From Trichosphaerium sp. ATCC 40318 (Eukaryota; Discosea; Flabellinia; Trichosidae): 64,000 nucleotides of DNA. Shown piece after piece: positions 10,501 through 21,721 of this stretch. How positions within the stretch are numbered: position 1 is the stretch's first letter; each line of letters opens with the position of its first letter. The DNA lies in contig JALMLS010000256.1 of the NCBI GenBank assembly GCA_038496445.1, positions 124,001 to 188,000 of the forward strand, in the 5' to 3' direction. The notes beneath the pieces are model-generated. The model saw nothing but the letters and a program-made list of their open reading frames with translations. It did not search any database and was not told the DNA's origin. The position numbers and the translations under genes were made by a program.

Positions 10501-13479
10501 TATCGTACACTTATGTCCACATTACAGTTAACATAATTGATCAAACCTTTTAATTCATGACCACCTACTTTGGCGGCATTATGGTCAGACCCAAAAAGGC
10601 ATTTTGAGTCAATAGCAAGTTTAAACAAGATGTTATGAACAACATACTTATCGCCACCTATATTAAAAAAACGTTTTAATTGATGAAGCTAAGGACAGGA
10701 ATAGATACAAATGATATACGTATTTAATATATACCTGCAACCCCAGGAAGATCTGAAGCCGGTTTGATTGTCTTTTGATCATCTGGAAGGTAGTACTCGC
10801 TAATAATAATCTTTGCAAAATAAAAAGTCAACAATAATCTATCAAGTTGGGGTGTTTTCTTTAAGTTACCTTCCCGTATGTCCTAAACATTCATAAGCTC
10901 ATAAAATACAAAGTATCAATTAGTAAAGTAGAAAATAAAGGTATTAGAGAATAATTTTTCATAGAATACAAGTACATACTCTGCACAATAAATAAAATCT
11001 CGCTCCAAATTAACCAATTCATAACAAACTTTCAATCTAGTTTCTGCTGAAGAATTGATATTTAACCGCCTAAGAGATATCATAGACCTCTGAAAACGTT
11101 CGTTCCAATCAATTATACCAGCAGCTAACCACCAAGACTTTGATCCTTGAGCACGTTGTACGAAATCATAAATATCCTCCTACAAAAAAATATCAACAAA
11201 GACTCACAATACTTTTCTTCAGCACTTACCTGACTACTATGTTCTTTAATGTCTTCAACATTTGATAACTCAGAATGAAATCCATTGATAGTATTGTCAT
11301 TGATATGGTTTGTATCAAAATTCAAGGCACCAAGGCTGTTACTGGAGAAGTCAAGAGCTGGTAAAGTTCCGGCCGATATTTTTATAGAAGGTGACGAAGA
11401 TTCCTAGGTAAGCGCTTTAGAAGAATATTTGTCTCTCTACAAACGTACACCAGTAATCCCAGACTCAATTTCGTCATATCCATCAGACTCTATTTTCTCA
11501 TAGCCATCTGAGTCCATTGTGCGTTGTCTCCAATTAAAAATTGGATCCTCACGTTGATCATTGTTACCACTTGTAGCTTCATCGTAGCTTAACAAGTGGT
11601 CATCTTCACTTTTTACAAGTACAGGAGGGCTGGCAGCAATTATAAATCTATTCGCTGTATCAGGAATGCTTTGCCCTCTACGAAGAGTTGGGCGCTTCTC
11701 TTCATTACTAGAAAACAATGTGTTAGCTCCAGATATTGTTGTAAAAAAAATACCTATTATCACCACTGAGAGTATCAGAGGTTGTTTCATCACTGTCAGT
11801 TATGAAATAACCAAGCTCTGTTAATACAGGATACATTGAGTAGCTTTGTTGCTTGATATATAACATAAGAAAGGAGAAGAAGTCAAAAAACTCAAAAACC
11901 TTTTTCCATTTTTGAAAAAAAAATGTACTCACTTCCAACTGTTGTGTCTCATGATAAACTGCTTCATCTCTGTCTTTTAACAATGTATTATAATACGTAG
12001 CCTTGGTAGAGTTATTAGCTCGCTTGTTTAGAACTAAACAAGCTGTTAACATCAAGATATTATCTAAACAGACTACCTTTAGGCACGGGATATCTCTTAT
12101 CAGCGCGAACACGCTGAGCAACACTGTAAGGTTTAGAGAGAACCTATAAAATTAGGGATAAGCAACAAAGTAGTGAAAGGCTTGTACTGACTTGTTGTTG
12201 TCGGTGTTTTATAACACGCTTATACTTTACACGAAGTAGAGCTGTTCGTGTTTCTTCATTCAAGGCAATATCAATTGGTGAGTCACCTTCCCAACGACCC
12301 TATACATTTTATTATAACGGACTATTAATAAACAAAGATAAAGCACAATATTGTTGTGTTTAGTGATGAATACAAAAAAACAAAATAGTATTTCACGTGT
12401 TTTCAATGAATGTGGTTACTGTAAAGATAACGTACGCGGAGTTCTGGATAATTGGATTTAGCTTTACGAGTTGGATCACCTCCCTTTCGCACCAGGTATT
12501 CTATCAAGGACTTAACAAACAAGGTGCGTGTTGGAAATGCAAACATACGAATTATTTGAACGTGACCCTTTGCTGCAGCATAGTGTAATGGTGTGTTTCC
12601 ATAGTCATCTTTTAATAAAAATTACAACACAATATAGACGTATTTTTTGTGTACCTAAGGCGTTTGGAAACGCTCCATTTTCAAGCAGATACTAACGAAC
12701 AAATTAGAAAAAACGAATTGAAAAAAAAAAAGAAAAATACCTTTGCTGATTGTACGCTCCTTCTATGAGCAGCAAGATGTAATGGAGTACCACTAACCCA
12801 ATACTCAGCTTCTCTATAACAATCACGGATAAAGAACTGCAAAATGATAGAATGGTTAGCGTACAAATGTCAAACAGAACACGAAAAAAAAATGTCAAAT
12901 GTCCGATTTCTTTACGCTAAAATTAATACTGTACTTTGAACATAGTTGATGGACGAGCGCATTCATCGATGGCAAACTCTTGCTGTTGATCTATCAATTC
13001 ACGCAAAGCATCTACGAGTATTTGTTAAGCGTTTGGGGGGGTTGACATTTTGTATTTTCTAAAAAACGCACCAACGTCATCTATTTCAACTGCTAAATGG
13101 AGAGGTCCAAAACCACCTACGATTGTTATCGTTTGCACAGCTTTGGAGTAAAATATAATAATTTAGTGGCAAGTTTAGTAAAAATTGTCAGCGGGGTGTC
13201 CAGACGCGATTATATGTTGTAAAAAGGCGTACTATTGAGGCCGAAGAACCCTTCATTTGATAGAAAGTTGTACTTTTGTTTTTGAATCTCAGCGATACGT
13301 TTTGCGCATCGCACCTTGTTATATGTGCTCCTCAAGAAGTATAACAAAGGAAATCCGCAAACCGTTATTAAAATGATCCCTGCACTCGACGCTACGACAC
13401 CAAAGGGCTACAGTATACGTTATTACGTTTGGTGTCAAAAACAGATTACCGCATAATCAAGTAGCTTAAAGGTCTCCAT
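7504..13479 (-). CDS. Very large ankyrin / CLU-domain / TPR protein with N-terminal membrane segment
   Basis: The ATG at 13479 (METFKLLDYA) is followed by an exon with a hydrophobic segment (VVASSAGIILITVCGFPLLY), then ankyrin repeats at about 12600-13130 (GFGPLHLAVE, GTPLHLAAHRRS, GNTPLHYAAAKGH). A Ser/Asp-rich linker (about 11340-11810) leads to a region matching the CLU (clustered mitochondria) domain. That region has ALVDYRGFRVIAVSILPIA (about 10420), GHELKGLINYV, IIDLSRTFPPEAPHP (about 9920) and LFRLLRPEFVKTY. The C-terminal third has TPR-like helices (DPWVQRVETYLKRALEVDQQ, AENYYLQALEIQPNYLNC) and ends LKLKIEGDL. CLU proteins act in mitochondrial distribution and mRNA-linked organisation. 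Fusion to ankyrin repeats and a membrane anchor suggests a scaffold on a membrane, which is inference. More than 20 short introns split it. Confidence is high for the domain order and moderate for the exact start. Confidence 0.72.
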
Positions 13480-13941
13480 CACATCATTGGCTTGTAACGT
13501 GGCTACTAGCAGCCTTTATATTGGACTGTTGCTTAATATAACACGCGTCAGTCAATATTTGGCTGATTTAAATACAAAACGTGTATTCCGCCGTTGCAAG
13601 GAACAGTTTAGGAGTATTGGCTTGCTCCTTACTAAAGCTATCTTGCGAATCCGGACATTGATTGACAATTTACTAGCGCAACAATTCGTAGCGCCAGGGA
13701 AGCGGTTTATACCCTGTAAATCACCAAAACATTCTCAGTAGCAAAACGTGATACAATTCGTTAAAAACGGACAATTGTTTTGTGACACCTGTAAGCGGGA
13801 AACAGCTTTCCTCACGTTAAAGACTAGTTCAAGAAAACAAAGCCGAACACTTCAACAGCAGATTGAAGTCAAACCTTCGCACAAGCGAGCAAAGAAAAAA
13901 GTATGACTATTTTATCACGTGTTTTCAAATCAAAAAGAGCC
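13480..13941. other. Divergent intergenic region
   Basis: Shared upstream region of the ankyrin/CLU gene and the small secreted gene. A plus-strand frame at 13487-13741 exists but lacks an ATG start or family features. One CACGTG lies at about 13915, just upstream of the chosen start at 13942. Confidence 0.4.
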
Positions 13942-14609
13942 ATGAAACTTCTTCTGCTTGTTACTTTTATTATTCTTCTCGCTGGCGTCACTACAAGGCC
14001 TGCGCCTTGTGATTACTGTGAAAATTGCGTTAATGCTCAAAACTGTATTCCAGCTCATTGTAAGGGTTGTGGAACGCTCAAAGAAGCCATGGCGGTTAAC
14101 GGATCACTTATCATGAAGGTTAACTGGTACGTTACCAAAAAAAGCCCAAATCACGTGATTGTTACTTCGTTTCTAACGGTTGGACGTAGGACAAGTTTTT
14201 CCAGCGCAGGTGGAGCTGATATGTACTATGGTGATATAATAAAGACATACCAGGTACTACACCACTTGTGGTACCTACTGTATCTAACAGCGATAACAAA
14301 AGGGCGATTCTGATGGCTTACAAGTTGCTACGCAAGCACAATTTCCTGGATATCCTTGCTTGACTGAATTTATGGTGAACAAAGAGTACGTAGTGTAATA
14401 CCTTTTTGTTCAGTTTTCGTTTTCGTGTTTTTCGTCTCTCCCTCACTGTTATTGTGCGTGATAGGTATATAACCACAACACTACCAAACGCTGTTTTACG
14501 TAAGCCTGAAGAACCTGATTGCTTCTTTATTGCCTTGGATATGTGTAGCTACTTTAAACTTGTGAGTGAACTGACAGCAGAAGAGAAAGCACTGTTAGGC
14601 GATGTATAA
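13942..14609 (+). CDS. Small secreted protein, N-terminal Cys-rich
   Basis: Three exons. The ATG at 13942 is preferred over an upstream in-frame ATG at 13903 because it directly starts a signal peptide (MKLLLLVTFIILLAGVTT). A dense Cys cluster follows (CDYCENC, NCIPAHCKGCG), then about 110 residues including YPCLTEFMVNKE and EPDCFFIALDMCSYF, ending ELTAEEKALLGDV. Intron 1 (GTACTA, about 14252-14300) and intron 2 (GTACGT, about 14382-14463) both keep the frame. Folding pattern and length (about 180 aa) resemble small secreted modules such as tissue-inhibitor or netrin-like domains only superficially, so I leave it unassigned. It is convergent with the propeller-like gene that ends at 14931. 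The signal peptide and splice phases make it a real gene; the role is unknown. Confidence 0.68.
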
Positions 14610-14930
14610 CATGAACTAGTAATTCATTGTTTTTGGTTCCAATAAAAACGCCTTACCGAACTATGTAATCATTCGCCTTGCCCCGCAATGTGAAAATCGT
14701 AGTTGATAGCCTTATTATTAACTGTCTTGACTATATTTCTTTCCACAGACAATACTATTAACACTTTACCAATGTTTGTATTAATTTTGTTGTGAAGTCT
14801 ATTTCGACTTCTCCTCCAAAAGCTTGTTCTGTAACGTACCAGTTCTGATGTTGATAGTACAAAGTTCTGATAAATTAAATTTACAGGTAGTAAAGATACG
14901 GTGGAGCTCGAAGAATTATAGCCAATCCCA
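14610..14930. other. Convergent intergenic region
   Basis: AT-rich spacer between two converging genes, with a polyadenylation-like AATAAA at about 14640 after the plus-strand stop. Nothing else seen. Confidence 0.5.
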
Positions 14931-16518
14931 TTAGACTTGTAGTAGAATTACGGGTTCTATATGAGTTATACTCGGCTTCTTGTTCCCTGGTAAATGGCAG
15001 TTTGATTGTACTAGCTTCAAATGCCTATGCTTCGAAGTCACGTGCTTTTGCAACATTTCTTGATTTTTTCTTGTAGTAGAAAGGCACACAATGCAGTGTT
15101 GGAAGTACCCTAGTTCCTTGCTGACGCTCAGCAACCTAATACAAAATACCCTACTGGAAAAAAGATAAGCAGAGTTTGAATAAGCAACATGTTCTAGGTA
15201 CATAATTATAGTGTTTATTTACCGCATGTAAGGCGGGTAGGTCTCTGGTTTATCTGTTACATAAGGATCAATATTAGGCATTAATGCTACAGAACCACAA
15301 TAAGTAAACCCGTATACACGACCATTCCATTCTACCAATCTGGGCTCTTCAGAGAACCTGCTATCTTTCAAATTGAAAGGCCGGAATTTACCAGTATCAA
15401 CATTATATTCTGTCCAATATCTAAAAAACAAGATTAACTTAAAATGGAACTTCATTGTTTAAACAACTAAAAAATAACATACAATGCATGTTTGAATATA
15501 ATAGTTTCTTCTCCATGACTGTTCGTACTATTACAAGCCCTACATAGGGACTCGTGTACATAATTTGAGAAAATACTAGGAATAAGTTTACATTCATTTT
15601 CTTCAAGTTTAACCGTGTATAACTCTGCTAAATAGCATCCACCTCCACCTACTATCACTGTAAACGCAAAATCAGCTTTCTTCGAATCACTGAGAGGAAG
15701 GACAAAGTCAACATCATCGTCCGATGTCAAGTCTAGAGGAATTATTTTCTTTACAATCTTCGACTCCATATTGAACTCAAATATACCATCTCGACGTAAC
15801 AACAGAAGTACTTCGCTCTTCTTTGGATGCGGTAGTATCCTTAGCTCAATATTAGAAGGCATAAACGAGATTCCATCCATCACAGGCACCAGAGTTTCGA
15901 TATCTCCGGACTCGAGGTTGACGATATTTATAACGCTTGCCATAACAACGATGCTTTTCTGATCACATGTTAAATAAATTTGAATGATATTTTCCCATTT
16001 CCGTAAATCCAATAAACAAACGGTCACTGGCGCTTTTGTGAGGTCATTCAAGTCAATTGAAACAATTGAGCTATTAGGTCCTTGGCAGTATAGAATACCC
16101 TTCTTGGACGCTGTAAAAGTGCGTAATCCCTTTATTCCGTCGTGTGTTGGTATATTCTGTATCGCAGGATCGCGACTTATAACCTCCTACCACCAAACGG
16201 TCAAAAACAACGCTATTTATATTGTAATGATCCTTTTCAGCGTACTCTGAACAGTCTTGTCCTGAAATGCTCGTTGTATGCTTTTTTGCATACGCAAGCA
16301 AAGGAACGCACTGATTTCTCATCTAGAAAGTCGTCCTGTATCTTTGTGAGGGTTTGGTATAAATTGAATATAATCAGCTTAGGGTATCTTATAGCCTTCT
16401 TATTAGTAGAAAACGCGTCTATGATGCGGTTGAACAGTTGCTGCATTTGTTCTGTTGTAAATAAAATACACAAAAGTGACTTCTTTTCACTGAAATGAGA
16501 ATTGTACATTTGGAACAT
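14931..16518 (-). CDS. F-box-like N-terminus plus propeller-like protein
   Basis: The frame is open from 16659, but no ATG is visible there. The first in-frame methionine (DMFQMYN) is at 16518, and an additional 5' exon is possible. The N-terminal segment contains SVRSFACVCKKAYNEHFR, which resembles the end of an F-box (fall-back of a short helical motif followed by VCK-x). A GTACGC intron leads to a long exon (15467-16170). It has repeated beta-strand units (GLRTFTASKKGILYCQG, SIVVMASVINIVNLESGD, LPHPKKSEVLLLLRRDGIF), then WNGRVYGFTYCGSVALM. This is typical of kelch/WD-like propellers, but without a signature repeat. The last exon after the intron at about 15225 could be read in two frames, giving different C-termini. 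It might act as a substrate adaptor for SCF ubiquitin ligases (inference). Moderate confidence in the gene, low in the function. Confidence 0.5.
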
Positions 16519-16744
16519 ATCATGATGGTACAAGCTATTGCAAGGTTTACAATATTTAATCTCAACTTCGTGATAGCGAGTTGCACTGCAAAGAAGAGCA
16601 AACTCTTTTTTTTCTGAGAAATATTCTGGACTGCAAGTACATGTTTGTTTCGTACTCACTAGCGTTATTCTAGAGCAAGTACATTTTTGGTGATGTTAAT
16701 TTACACTGATTTTCTAAGTTTAATTACAGTCATTGTTGTACGTT

Positions 16745-19700
16745 TTATTCTTGTGTGAGCAGACGACAAACATCTTCCATATCAGGTCGCTTTTCTGCTT
16801 TAAACCGCCAACACAACTTCATTAGTTTTCTATACTTTTCAGGAGTTATTGATTCATCAACTTTAGGAGTTGTCCCGTTCTCTCGAACTTGTATTGCTAC
16901 GTCAAGCAAGTCTGGGTTATCATGCCATGGTTCTTGCTCGTGGAAAACCTCATACTAGATTCATATTAGACATGGCTAAACGGAAAAGTCTACATACCAA
17001 GAGCGAAGCAAATGACCAAACATCTGATTTTGGGGAAAAAATCTTTCTCATGTTTTCAGGTGCCATCCATCTGTAAAAAACAGCTTTAGACAGAAGTAAA
17101 TCTTATGTATCTACTAACCTTATAGGACCTATATTACTCTTCGTTTGACCTGATTCATCACCACCAACGTTCCTCGACATACCAAAATCACTTATTTTTG
17201 GAGTGAGGCGATCATCTAAAAGCACATTCCTTGCAGCTAAATCTCTTCACGTGCTTGTTAGTAACGTTATTACCCACTCAAGATGCACGTACCTGTGTAT
17301 GATACCTTCTTTATGAATATGTAAGAGACCCTTAGCAATACCAAGAATGATTTTATGTTTCTGTTCCAAAGACAGTTTCGTTGTTGATTCAAACAACAAC
17401 GTATCAAGTGATCCACCTACGTTAAAGTAAACATAACTCGAAAAAAACCTCTGAACAGTTTTACACTCACCATTCATGTATTCCATTACAAGTACATTTG
17501 TCGTTACGTCTTGAATATACAATCCAAATACCTTTACAAACGTGTTAAGATGATAACTAGAACTGGTTTTCTTACTTGGATGACATTTGTGTGAGGACGC
17601 AGTTCGACCTATTATCCACTTGTTAGAAAATATTTTGCTTCGTATTCTATTCTGTATGTACCATTAATTTGACTTCTTCTGTAAAGCTGTCAGCGCCTTC
17701 TACATCTGTGCAGAACTTCAACGCAACTTCATTGTATCTCCAAACACCTTTATGTACAGCACCGAAGCTACCTATTTTAAAGGATTAACAACAGCAAACA
17801 TGTGATAGATATTAACCTAACCTTTACCAAGTTCATCACCAATTTCAATTTCTTCACCATTAATTATCCAGCTCTCAAGTAAGTCTCCATCTAGCTTTTC
17901 TTTCACAGTCAATAACGCAGAATCACCTGAACTCACATACTTAAGCATTCTTAAAAGTACTTAATATACTACGTACTGTCTTTGTTAATATTACTATACA
18001 TTCTCCCTCGTGGATTACCAGGAATGTTGTCGTATTTCTCTACTGTACTTCTCTTGTCTGTAAAAAAAAAAGATGAGTTCTGAGTGGCTATTTCTGGCAC
18101 ATTACCTAATTGTACAGATGTTGTAGATGCTTGTCTGATCTTCGAGCCACTCTGAAGGATAGATTAGATTTAGTATTATATGAAGAGAACAAGGTACCCT
18201 CTTTTTCATGAAGACAATGAAGATGAGAATAGCAATAAAAGCAACAAGCACCGCTACAATTATAGCAACAATTATTATCCAAGTATTGTTATCATTGCTA
18301 CTGTTGCTCCTAGTTGAAGAAATACAAGCTTCACTGGATTGAATACCGTTACACAATACACCAACAACAGTTGCATCATCATTTGTATCTGCTAAAGTAA
18401 TTACAGCGTCTGCCATACAACATGCACTTAGCGCTATCTGAGCAGCATCTTGTCCTACAAACACATCAACATCCGTTGGGAGCATGAAATGTTCCTTACC
18501 GTTTGTGACGCCTATAGTCATGACGTAGGAAGTTGCCCTTTTAGTAGTGGAAGGGACAAAAGGAAACTGGTAGAGTCTACTTTGGTTGGTTTGTAGTAAG
18601 TCTGCCAAGTCTATAATAAACTGATCTACAAACTGGTCTATAGCTTGTTCTGTTCCATCATGTTCGAATACAATCGTAATGTTTGAACCAAATTCTGGGC
18701 TCAATGTTGTATTACCTTCAGTAGGTGGAGTTGTAGGTATAGGTGACGGAGGTATGGTGGGAGGATCAGTGGGTTCAGGTAAGAAATACAGCATAACGTC
18801 ATTACCAACTACATATGCGATCTATCTTAAAGTAAGAAAAAATCAAGAATATTGTTTTAGTGTCATACCACAATTTCTGTCGCATTGGTAACTGCAATGA
18901 CAGGCTTTTCGCCTTTAACTAGTACGTCTATATCTATCACGTCCACTTCACTTGTCATGGAAGTGACTGACAATACGGATATAACTTTATTCGTCTTTGA
19001 CGAGATGGCATAAAACTTATCACCACTGGAGGTGATGCTAATGTCTTCTGGATCAATTACAAACTGCGCGGATACGTTTAGAAGGCTTGAGGTATTGATT
19101 GAGTGAACTTTTATCTCAGCAACAGCACCAACCATACCACCTAGCACAGTATCATGAGCTTAACGTGAAAGAAAAAAAACTATTCAGCTCGTACTTATCG
19201 AATCTCCTTTCATAAACACTCCAACTGTATCCGTTTCTGAGTTGTATTCTGATACAATTTGTTCCGGTTCGATTATCACATCTGCGATATTTCTAGTTAA
19301 CATGATAGGGCCCTTTAAGAGTTAAAACATACTACACTTTTCTAGTTGCTTACTGTTTGTAGTAAGTTAGTTGGAGTTACATGAAACCAGCGTAGATCTG
19401 CGGATCCCACATTCCATGCTGTAGCAATACAATCACCACACTCTCTTCCTCCGTAAACGGTAGTAAAATCAGAACTGTAATCAATAGAAAGATCTGAATA
19501 AATGTTAGTAGAGTTCTCAAAGGTTTTAGTACATACCCACTGTTCTGTAGTTGGTATTGAACCCTTGTCCATTAGTAAACAGAGTTGTATAAGTAACCGA
19601 AGTTCCTAAAGTTTGCCAACTCACGTAGAATAGTGAGTTGCCTAGAACAGTTTTTAAGTCACGTGTTTGTTCTTTACTGTACCTGGATTGTATGTAGCTC

Positions 19701-20396
19701 TTAGCTTGCTTACTTGCATTGCCGTAGAGTAAAAAGGCCCTAGAAACATTTTCTAAGAAAAACAAGTCAAAACAAATGCTAAAACACAGAAAAAATTGAA
19801 AAATAGTACGGTCGCAAGCACACGCATGGCACCAATAGCTATGGTTGTTTTGTTCAATGCAACTACAACGAATTGATTATTTCCGAACAAGACTTGGGGT
19901 TTTTCAGCATCAATCATGCTTTTAATTAATAGATTTGGTGCCGGATCTTCAAGCTCTAAATAAAGAAAAGGCGTTAATATCATTCAGTTATCTTTCTCTG
20001 TTTTCACGTGAACAACTGGTTTTTTTTCGCTTTTTTTTCACTGTGGTACCTTTTTTTGTGAAGCGAATTACGTCCACTCTCGGTACCACTCGCATTCCTG
20101 AGACTTCATATGCTAATACAAACGTATCCTGAATTTTGTCATTAGGAAAGAGTTTTCGTCCTGTTATTCCTTACCTCTCCGTTTAGTTTGCCATACGCTA
20201 ATGCTGGATTTGTCAGTGTTTGATTGCTGTACAAATTATCAACGAGTGATAAAGGTTTAGAGAGATCATAGCAAGACCCTGTACGAAGGAAAAATAAATG
20301 AGCATCACAGACAGAAAAATATGGTCATTGTTAATTATTACCACTAGCAACGCATAGTGTAATTGTCAATATCCAGGCAAGTAGGAAGTGTGTCAT
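16745..20396 (-). CDS. Receptor protein kinase 1 (propeller-like ectodomain, TM, TK/TKL kinase)
   Basis: The signal peptide is MTHFLLAWILTITLCVASG, with its ATG at 20396. The ectodomain has repeated beta-strand units (NPALAYGKLNGE, DTFVLAYEVSGMRVVPRVD, FTTVYGGRECGDCIATAWN). A Pro/Thr stalk (about 18715-18790) and a membrane-proximal domain with an ACC motif follow. The transmembrane helix is near 18205-18285 (TWIIIVAIIVAVLVAF...), ending KKR. The juxtamembrane segment carries EKYDNIPGN and RMYSNIN. The kinase has the glycine loop LGKGSFGAVHKG, VALK, the catalytic loop HRDLAARNVLLDD, DFGMSR, GPIRWMAPE and DVWSFASLLWYEV, so it should be active. HRDLAARN is tyrosine-kinase-like, while the Tyr-free activation segment is closer to TKL kinases. 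About 14 short introns split it. The paralogue at 57452-61145 shares the whole architecture. It probably acts as a surface receptor; the ligand is unknown. Confidence 0.85.
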
Positions 20397-21721
20397 CCCT
20401 GATTTGACCTCTTGAACCTCGAGCTTAAGCCATGATTTTTTTGGTAGTTCCTTTTCAAAAAATTCATTTAATAGCCGCTGCCTGCGTTCGGCGTTTATGT
20501 GAGCTTCATTGTAAGGAAGTATCACGTGCTTTTACATGAAGTAAAAGTCTGATTTGTTTTTCTTTTAAACAGCGCACACTTTTCTTTAAAAATGTTCCAG
20601 TAACGTTTACTTAGATCCTATAGGCCAACGGTACGTAAAACGAAGGCTTAGGAGGAAGTACGCCTTTCATGGCCAGAAGCACATTATTCTGTTAACAATA
20701 CGCAAACATCATCCTCCGCCGTCGCGGCAGTTCCGTTTTAAAGCACTTCATGAGAACAAGCATAGGTATTAAAAGTGTGCCATAGCAGATGTCCAAGTAT
20801 CGTAGTTGCGAAAAATTAGTTTATTTGCTACAGTCGGGTTGATTTGCGTTTGCTACGTTCACGTTTCTTAAATAAAAAATTGTTCATCACGTGTAAACCT
20901 TCCTTTGGGGTTAACAAAAACCCTAACCGGATAACCCCATAATTTCAATAGTATTCTTTGTCTTATACTATTGAGATACATGCGATCTTCTGTGCTACAG
21001 TACTACAAGGATTGGTATAAAACGGAACCACGAATTGATCTAGCTTTGCATTCAGAACCTAGCTTCACTTCGAAATGGCTTGTGAACCTCTAACGGGAAC
21101 AGCATTATATCTGGTAAATCTTCACCACATCTTCACTAACAAATACACCACCCTTTCCAAAAAGTTCTGGGATATAAACCACTCTACGCAACTCAGAACA
21201 TATTTTACTTTGGTGGAGAAAAGCACTTCAAATAGCTCGGACATATTTCCGAAAAAATCTAAATTATGGATGACTGCAAGCAATAGCTGGTGTCCATATG
21301 ATAAACTTGTACAGGCACAACATTAACTAAATACGGTGCGAAGACACTAGCAGATATTCATAGTATCAATCATACTATCTATGTGGAAGAAAAAAAACTC
21401 AAATATTTGTGGCAACAAACTTTGTTGCCACACCTCTGACTAACCAACTGAGACTGTTGTATTACTTGCAACAGCATACTTTTGCGCAGTAAAGTGATAC
21501 TTATGCAGGAGTGTGTAAGTTTGCAATATCATACAGTGTATTTTTGCGCTGGCCAAGCTGACCCATTAATTTCACACCATTATGACATACTGACATATCT
21601 TATTTTCTAGATGCCATGTACACCTTCAGAAATCACGACGTGTTAGTTCAATTATGCCACGAACTGTGTACACATAATGTGAACTATTATCCTAATTAAA
21701 GATATTGACTAATAGCTCTAA
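20397..21721. other. Divergent intergenic region between receptor kinase 1 and the Frizzled-like gene
   Basis: 1.3 kb. It contains CACGTG sites near 20523 and 20888, a short inverted repeat (TGGGGTTA/TAACCCCA, about 20905-20940) and a near-perfect 25-bp palindrome at 21408. An ATG-started plus frame (21075-21326, 83 codons) has no recognisable features and is not called as a gene. Confidence 0.45.
21408..21432. promoter_or_regulatory. 25-bp palindrome upstream of the Frizzled-like gene
   Basis: Two perfect 12-bp arms, TGTGGCAACAAA and TTTGTTGCCACA, flank a single central C. It lies about 290 bp upstream of the Frizzled-like start codon. Such a dyad could bind a dimeric factor or extrude a cruciform. 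The function is inferred from position and symmetry only. Confidence 0.4.

Noticed and set aside
13487-13741. 84-codon plus-strand ORF upstream of the small secreted gene
   Set aside because: No ATG start, no domain, lies in a divergent promoter region.
20905-20940. CCCTAACC-like telomere words
   Set aside because: Only a single unit within a short inverted repeat, not a telomeric array.
21075-21326. 83-codon ATG-started ORF between the kinase and Frizzled genes
   Set aside because: No recognisable composition or splice partners; could be chance in a 1.3-kb spacer.
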